This document shows, piece after piece, positions 60,787 to 64,000 of a stretch of DNA of 64,000 nt. Below the pieces are notes generated by a model. The model was not told where the DNA came from, ran no database searches, and saw only the letters and a list, made by a program, of their open reading frames with translations. Each line of letters opens with the position of its first letter. The first letter of the stretch is position 1. The position numbers and the translations under genes are program-made. Source of the stretch: Odoribacter sp. AF15-53 (lineage in GTDB: Bacteria; Bacteroidota; Bacteroidia; Bacteroidales; Marinifilaceae); contig NZ_QUHC01000007.1 in NCBI RefSeq assembly GCF_003479425.1, forward strand, positions 124,001 through 188,000. Reading direction: 5' to 3'.

Positions 60787-60973
60787 CTGTGAATCTGGTG
60801 TATTGCAAGGTATTCTCACCTGACACTCACTCGTGTCTCGCTTGTATTTCGTGTAAGCGTTACGTGTAAATTGAGGGTAGATCGTTTATCTCGATAATTG
60901 ATGCATAATCGAAGCATAATTGATCCCTGGTTAATTTACTAGTGAAGCACTAGTGAGAGTGTATTGAAATACT
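60787..60973. repeat. Degenerate 11-bp-period array, about 17 units
   Basis: The convergent gap 60712-61030 has no ORF but shows a persistent 11-base periodicity. The clearest units are 60897-60907 ATTGATGCATA, 60908-60918 ATCGAAGCATA, 60919-60929 ATTGATCCCTG, 60941-60951 AGTGAAGCACT, 60952-60962 AGTGAGAGTGT and 60963-60973 ATTGAAATACT; weaker units continue leftwards to about 60787. Neighbouring units resemble each other more than distant ones. By hand count, bases 11 apart are identical at roughly 44% of positions across the array. Confidence 0.55.
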
Positions 60974-61030
60974 AAGGCGTGTGCGAGGTAAGACACTACC
61001 TGTTTTCGTGGTGTGGCATGATTTATTTTG

Positions 61031-61960
61031 TCAAAATAACGTGGGGTCACGTCGCAGGCTTCGCGTGATTCGGTCTTTTATAATATCGTCGTCCTTTACC
61101 TGTCCGACGAGCTTTGGAGAAGCGGGATCATGTAGTTGACGGTTTCGGAGTGGTTTGTGTTCCGCCGTGTTGGCGTAACAATACAGGCAACCGTTGAAAC
61201 AAGTGTCGTAAGTACCGATGTCGATGCTTTCAATGCAACGGCACACGTCCCGCTGATTTTTGTCTTTCCGGGTGGAGATCGGGTAGCCCGTGATCCTTTC
61301 TACCAGTTCCCGGTCGATGCACATCCCGGCGGGAATACCCATGTCTGTAAGGTCTATTTTCACGGTACACGTGTTCAATAGTAGAGGGGTGTCATCAATC
61401 GTTTGGCGGAAAGAGATGGCCATTTCCTGTATTTCTTCCGTGGTGAGCAGACCGATGTTCATGGATCGCAGGGTAGCATGGATGTGCTTGTAATGGTCGA
61501 TAAAACCGAGCATGCATTTTTCCGTGTAATCTTTCAGGCGAGTAGCGATTTCAGCGAAAGCGGTCTTGTGGAAGTCCGTGTTATATTTTTCATTTGTCAG
61601 GATCGGGTCGTAACGCCAGATGACTTTTTCTTTACCAATCCGGTCGGAGAGGCGTTTGAACGTGTCAATTCTTTTGTCTAGGGAGGGTAAATTAGCCTCG
61701 ATTTCTTTCCCGTAAGGATTTAACGTGAATTGAAAATAGTATTTAAAATTTTCCAATTGGTCGAGTTTGTCGAGCATCGGTGCGGGATTTTTAGTCCAGA
61801 ACACGATACAATCCACCACGTCCGGGGTCAAGCTAACACGACTTACCTGTTTCGGGTTAAACGGGTTGGGCACGAGAACGAATTTCTCCCGGATACGATT
61901 CAAAAACCATTCCGAGTAAAACGAGGGGATATCTGTTCTTCTACTTACGCTAATTATCAT
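61031..61960 (-). CDS. DUF1848 family protein
   Basis: A 309-residue cytosolic protein starting 'MIISVSRRTDIPSFYSEWFL', followed by 'SLTPDVVDCIVFWTKNPAPM', both hallmarks of DUF1848. The C-terminal part carries a Cys cluster ('CRCIESIDIGTYDTCFNGCL', ending CLYCYAN), reminiscent of the iron-sulfur motif of radical SAM/spore photoproduct lyase-like proteins, so an Fe-S cluster is likely. Activity is unknown. It is convergent with locus B and apparently monocistronic. Confidence 0.9.
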   Translation of the reverse strand: MIISVSRRTDIPSFYSEWFLNRIREKFVLVPNPFNPKQVSRVSLTPDVVDCIVFWTKNPAPMLDKLDQLENFKYYFQFTLNPYGKEIEANLPSLDKRIDTFKRLSDRIGKEKVIWRYDPILTNEKYNTDFHKTAFAEIATRLKDYTEKCMLGFIDHYKHIHATLRSMNIGLLTTEEIQEMAISFRQTIDDTPLLLNTCTVKIDLTDMGIPAGMCIDRELVERITGYPISTRKDKNQRDVCRCIESIDIGTYDTCFNGCLYCYANTAEHKPLRNRQLHDPASPKLVGQVKDDDIIKDRITRSLRRDPTLF

Positions 61961-62121
61961 GTAGTAAAATTACACCTTTCCGTGATATGGAACAATTACG
62001 CGGGTGAAAATTATTTGAAAAAACGAGAACTCTCGATAGTAACATTCCTTTAGCACGAATGTAATCATTTGGTAATATCGCTACTCTTTCTTTGTGGTAT
62101 CAAAATGAAAAGAAAAAGATT

Positions 62122-63207
62122 ATGAAAGAGTATTTATTAAGGATGAGTAAATGGTGCTTTGTATTTGCGGCTTTTGCCGGTGTTGTTGCGTGTTCGGATG
62201 ATGATGCGGAGGTGAACACGGATTTATATTCGGGAACGGATATTACTTCTTATGCTTCTATTACAGCAAATAAGGAGACCAAGAAGGCCCGTGTCGAGAT
62301 ATTGAAAGACGGGACATGGAAGTTGTACGGGGGAGAAAGTAGTTCTTCTATTGTTTTTGATGAACCTTTGTTGCAGGGAAGTACGAAAGGAATGACGGAA
62401 TTGGGTACGAGTAAGTTTCAACTCTATTGTTTGGAGTGGTCTGACGGGGCACGGGCTGCTTTGGGTATAAGGCGATTACCGTTAGTCGGGCAGTCAAACT
62501 TCAGAGACCTGGGCGGCTATAAGACGAAAGATGGTCGCCGGGTGAAATGGGGATTGGTTTTCCGTTCCGGAAAATGTAATAGCCTTACAGATGAGGATTT
62601 AGCATATCTTGCAAGTATTCCTTTGAAGACGGTTGTTGATTTCCGATCGAATGAGGAGCGGGATGCTGAGCCGGATAAGGTGCCGACAACAACGATAAAC
62701 CGGATTAATTTCCCGATAGCTCCGGGGAATCTTTCTTCTACCGATATCGGGGAGGTTATCAGAAGAGGTGACGTGGCTGCGGCGAAACAGTATCTGGTGG
62801 ATGGTAACCGGGAGTTCGTGACGGACTTTCAGGCCGAGTATAAGTCATATTTCGAGACGTTGATGCAGACAGACAAAACACCCTTGATGTTCCATTGTAC
62901 GGCGGGGAAAGACCGGGCCGGATTGGCAGCTGCGTTATTTCTGGCCGCTTTGGGGGTAGACCGGGAGACGATCGTGGAGGATTACATGCTCACGAACGAG
63001 TTGACGGGGGTGACTCTGGAGGGAATGAAAGCTCTTTACGGGGATAATAATATGGCGGTTTGCATGTATTACATCGGTTCCGTGCAGAAAGAGTATATTG
63101 AAATGGCTTTGACCACGATAGATAATAATTACGGGGGAATGGAAAAGTTCCTGACACAACAGTTGGGCGTGGATCTCGATAAGATTAGAAAGCTTTATTT
63201 GTATTAG
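62122..63207 (+). CDS. Lipoprotein tyrosine-protein phosphatase (DSP-like Y_phosphatase3)
   Basis: The start at 62122 gives MKEYLLRMSKWCFVFAAFAG with lipobox GVVAC; an in-frame GTG at 62092 is less likely. Residues ~30-115 form a small beta-rich N domain. The phosphatase domain begins 'LPLVGQSNFRDLGGYKTKDG' and has the P-loop 'MFHCTAGKDRAGLAAALFLA' (HCxxGKDR, catalytic Cys and Arg), plus 'TVVDFRSNEERDAEPDKV'. All catalytic motifs are intact. As an envelope lipoprotein it would act on extracytoplasmic phosphotyrosine, phosphoinositide or related substrates. Confidence 0.9.
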   Translation: MKEYLLRMSKWCFVFAAFAGVVACSDDDAEVNTDLYSGTDITSYASITANKETKKARVEILKDGTWKLYGGESSSSIVFDEPLLQGSTKGMTELGTSKFQLYCLEWSDGARAALGIRRLPLVGQSNFRDLGGYKTKDGRRVKWGLVFRSGKCNSLTDEDLAYLASIPLKTVVDFRSNEERDAEPDKVPTTTINRINFPIAPGNLSSTDIGEVIRRGDVAAAKQYLVDGNREFVTDFQAEYKSYFETLMQTDKTPLMFHCTAGKDRAGLAAALFLAALGVDRETIVEDYMLTNELTGVTLEGMKALYGDNNMAVCMYYIGSVQKEYIEMALTTIDNNYGGMEKFLTQQLGVDLDKIRKLYLY

Positions 63208-63227
63208 AAGGTTTGTGTATTTTAGTG

Positions 63228-63260
63228 AAGGAGTTGGCCGGTTATGATGGACAACTCCTT
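63228..63260 (+). terminator. Intrinsic terminator after the phosphatase gene
   Basis: A perfect 9-bp stem (63228-63236 with 63252-63260) with a 15-base loop, followed by TTTTTATG. It could also act for the convergent methyltransferase transcript on the other strand. Confidence 0.75.
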
Positions 63261-63273
63261 TTTTATGTGGATA

Positions 63274-64000
63274 TTATTTCTTCACCGCGGAAACGAGTAA
63301 CATCATGGGGCGTCGCAATTCGTCACGCATTCCCGGTATGGAATCAAGAAGCGTCTCGTCGGGTTCCGGTTCTATCAGTCCGGTAATCTCGAAACCGTTT
63401 TGGATGAGCCCGTTCACGTAAGTGGTGAGTGTCTTGTGATATTTTGTCACGTTTTCACCGAGGAAGGTGGCTTCCCGTTTCCCTTCCGAGAAATACCGAT
63501 CCACGGGCCAGTGGAGGATATTGCCTTGTGCGTCGTGATACCAGTCTTGACTACCGTAAGCTGTGAACACGGGATGCTCGACCGAGAACACGAATATTCC
63601 GCCGGGTGTGAGACAACGATTCACTTTCATGCAGATATCCGGAAAGGATTCCAAGTAATGAAAGGTGAGGGAACTGATAACCACGTCATAGCTCTCGGGC
63701 GAATAATCAAAGTCCTCGATGGCCATGTGTTTGTATTCTATGCGTGGGGAGTTGTTTCGTTTTCGAGCCTCTTCCAGCATCTTCTCGGAGATATCAATCC
63801 CTAGAGCGTGTTCTGCCCCGTGTTCGATAGCGTATTGGCAATGCCAACCAAAGCCGCATCCCAGATCCAACACCCGTTTCCCCTTGAAGTCAGGTAACAT
63901 TTTTTTCAACACGTGCCATTCTCCGGCTCCTTTCAGACCGTTCACGGAACGGGACATTTGGCTGTATTGATTAAAGAATTTTTCGTCATCGTATTTATTT
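63274..64000 (-). CDS. Class I SAM-dependent methyltransferase, 5' end beyond window
   Basis: The frame is open to the right edge. Upstream of an internal Met at 63957 it still encodes family-like sequence (NKYDDEKFFNQYSQMSRSVN), so the true start lies outside. The Rossmann fold shows motif I 'GKRVLDLGCGFGWHCQYAIE', 'GIDISEKMLEEARKRN' (motif II), 'YDVVISSLTFHYLESFPDIC' (motif IV) and 'LTPGGIFVFSVEHPVFTAYG' (post motif). It closely resembles uncharacterised small-molecule methyltransferases; the substrate cannot be predicted. Confidence 0.9.
   Translation of the reverse strand, partial: NKYDDEKFFNQYSQMSRSVNGLKGAGEWHVLKKMLPDFKGKRVLDLGCGFGWHCQYAIEHGAEHALGIDISEKMLEEARKRNNSPRIEYKHMAIEDFDYSPESYDVVISSLTFHYLESFPDICMKVNRCLTPGGIFVFSVEHPVFTAYGSQDWYHDAQGNILHWPVDRYFSEGKREATFLGENVTKYHKTLTTYVNGLIQNGFEITGLIEPEPDETLLDSIPGMRDELRRPMMLLVSAVKK

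Overview
The window is chromosomal DNA of a Bacteroidota bacterium, most likely Bacteroidales. An Odoribacteraceae-type genome (Butyricimonas/Odoribacter) is my best guess from the style of the loci; it is not proven here. Supporting evidence: SusC/SusD pairs with FecR anti-sigma and ECF sigma genes, DUF4843 and PKD-like lipoproteins, a GldE homologue next to ssb, a NigD-like lipoprotein, an NVEALA peptide gene, and many promoters with the Bacteroides-type -7 box TAnnTTTG. No rRNA, tRNA, CRISPR array or prophage was seen.

Layout. 1-3585: the 3' end of a SusC gene, its SusD partner and a TlpA/DUF4369 thioredoxin lipoprotein. 3616-3980: a long RNA hairpin and a decayed Rpn-type nuclease/transposase. 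4069-8993 (minus): a family-10-like glycosidase, an O-antigen-ligase-fold protein with TPRs, a TolB-like propeller lipoprotein and an NVEALA peptide. 9160-11253 (plus): a histidine kinase and OmpR-type regulator, divergent from the NVEALA gene; a perfect 11-bp tandem repeat lies between them. 11262-17073: amidase, NigD-like lipoprotein, TonB receptor, His-rich membrane protein and a MITE-like repeat. 17091-30570: thioester alpha-2-macroglobulin, UDP-glucose dehydrogenase, lipid kinase, Lrp and TetR-like regulators, a PafA-like phosphatase that has lost nearly all catalytic residues, a DJ-1/PfpI protein and GldE. 30685-39731: housekeeping genes (ssb, HU, a 29-residue ribosomal-type protein, RNase G, DsbD, an MFS transporter, a Pif1-like helicase).

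39848-60644 holds two back-to-back nutrient-uptake loci of parallel design: ECF sigma, FecR, STN-SusC, SusD, DUF4843 lipoprotein, PKD-like lipoprotein and thioredoxin-fold proteins. Neither encodes a glycoside hydrolase, peptidase or sulfatase, so they do not look like ordinary polysaccharide utilisation loci. In each, an RNA hairpin separates fecR from susC. In the second locus the sigma gene is divergent instead of leading the operon. The right end carries a DUF1848 protein, a lipoprotein tyrosine phosphatase and a methyltransferase cut by the window edge.

The observations I consider most worth following are: (1) the NVEALA peptide/propeller/two-component cluster with its putative tandem operator; (2) the full-length pseudophosphatase; (3) degenerate 11-bp-period arrays in three long convergent intergenic regions; (4) the hydrolase-free SusCD-thioredoxin loci with a conserved intercistronic hairpin; (5) two related MITE-like elements.
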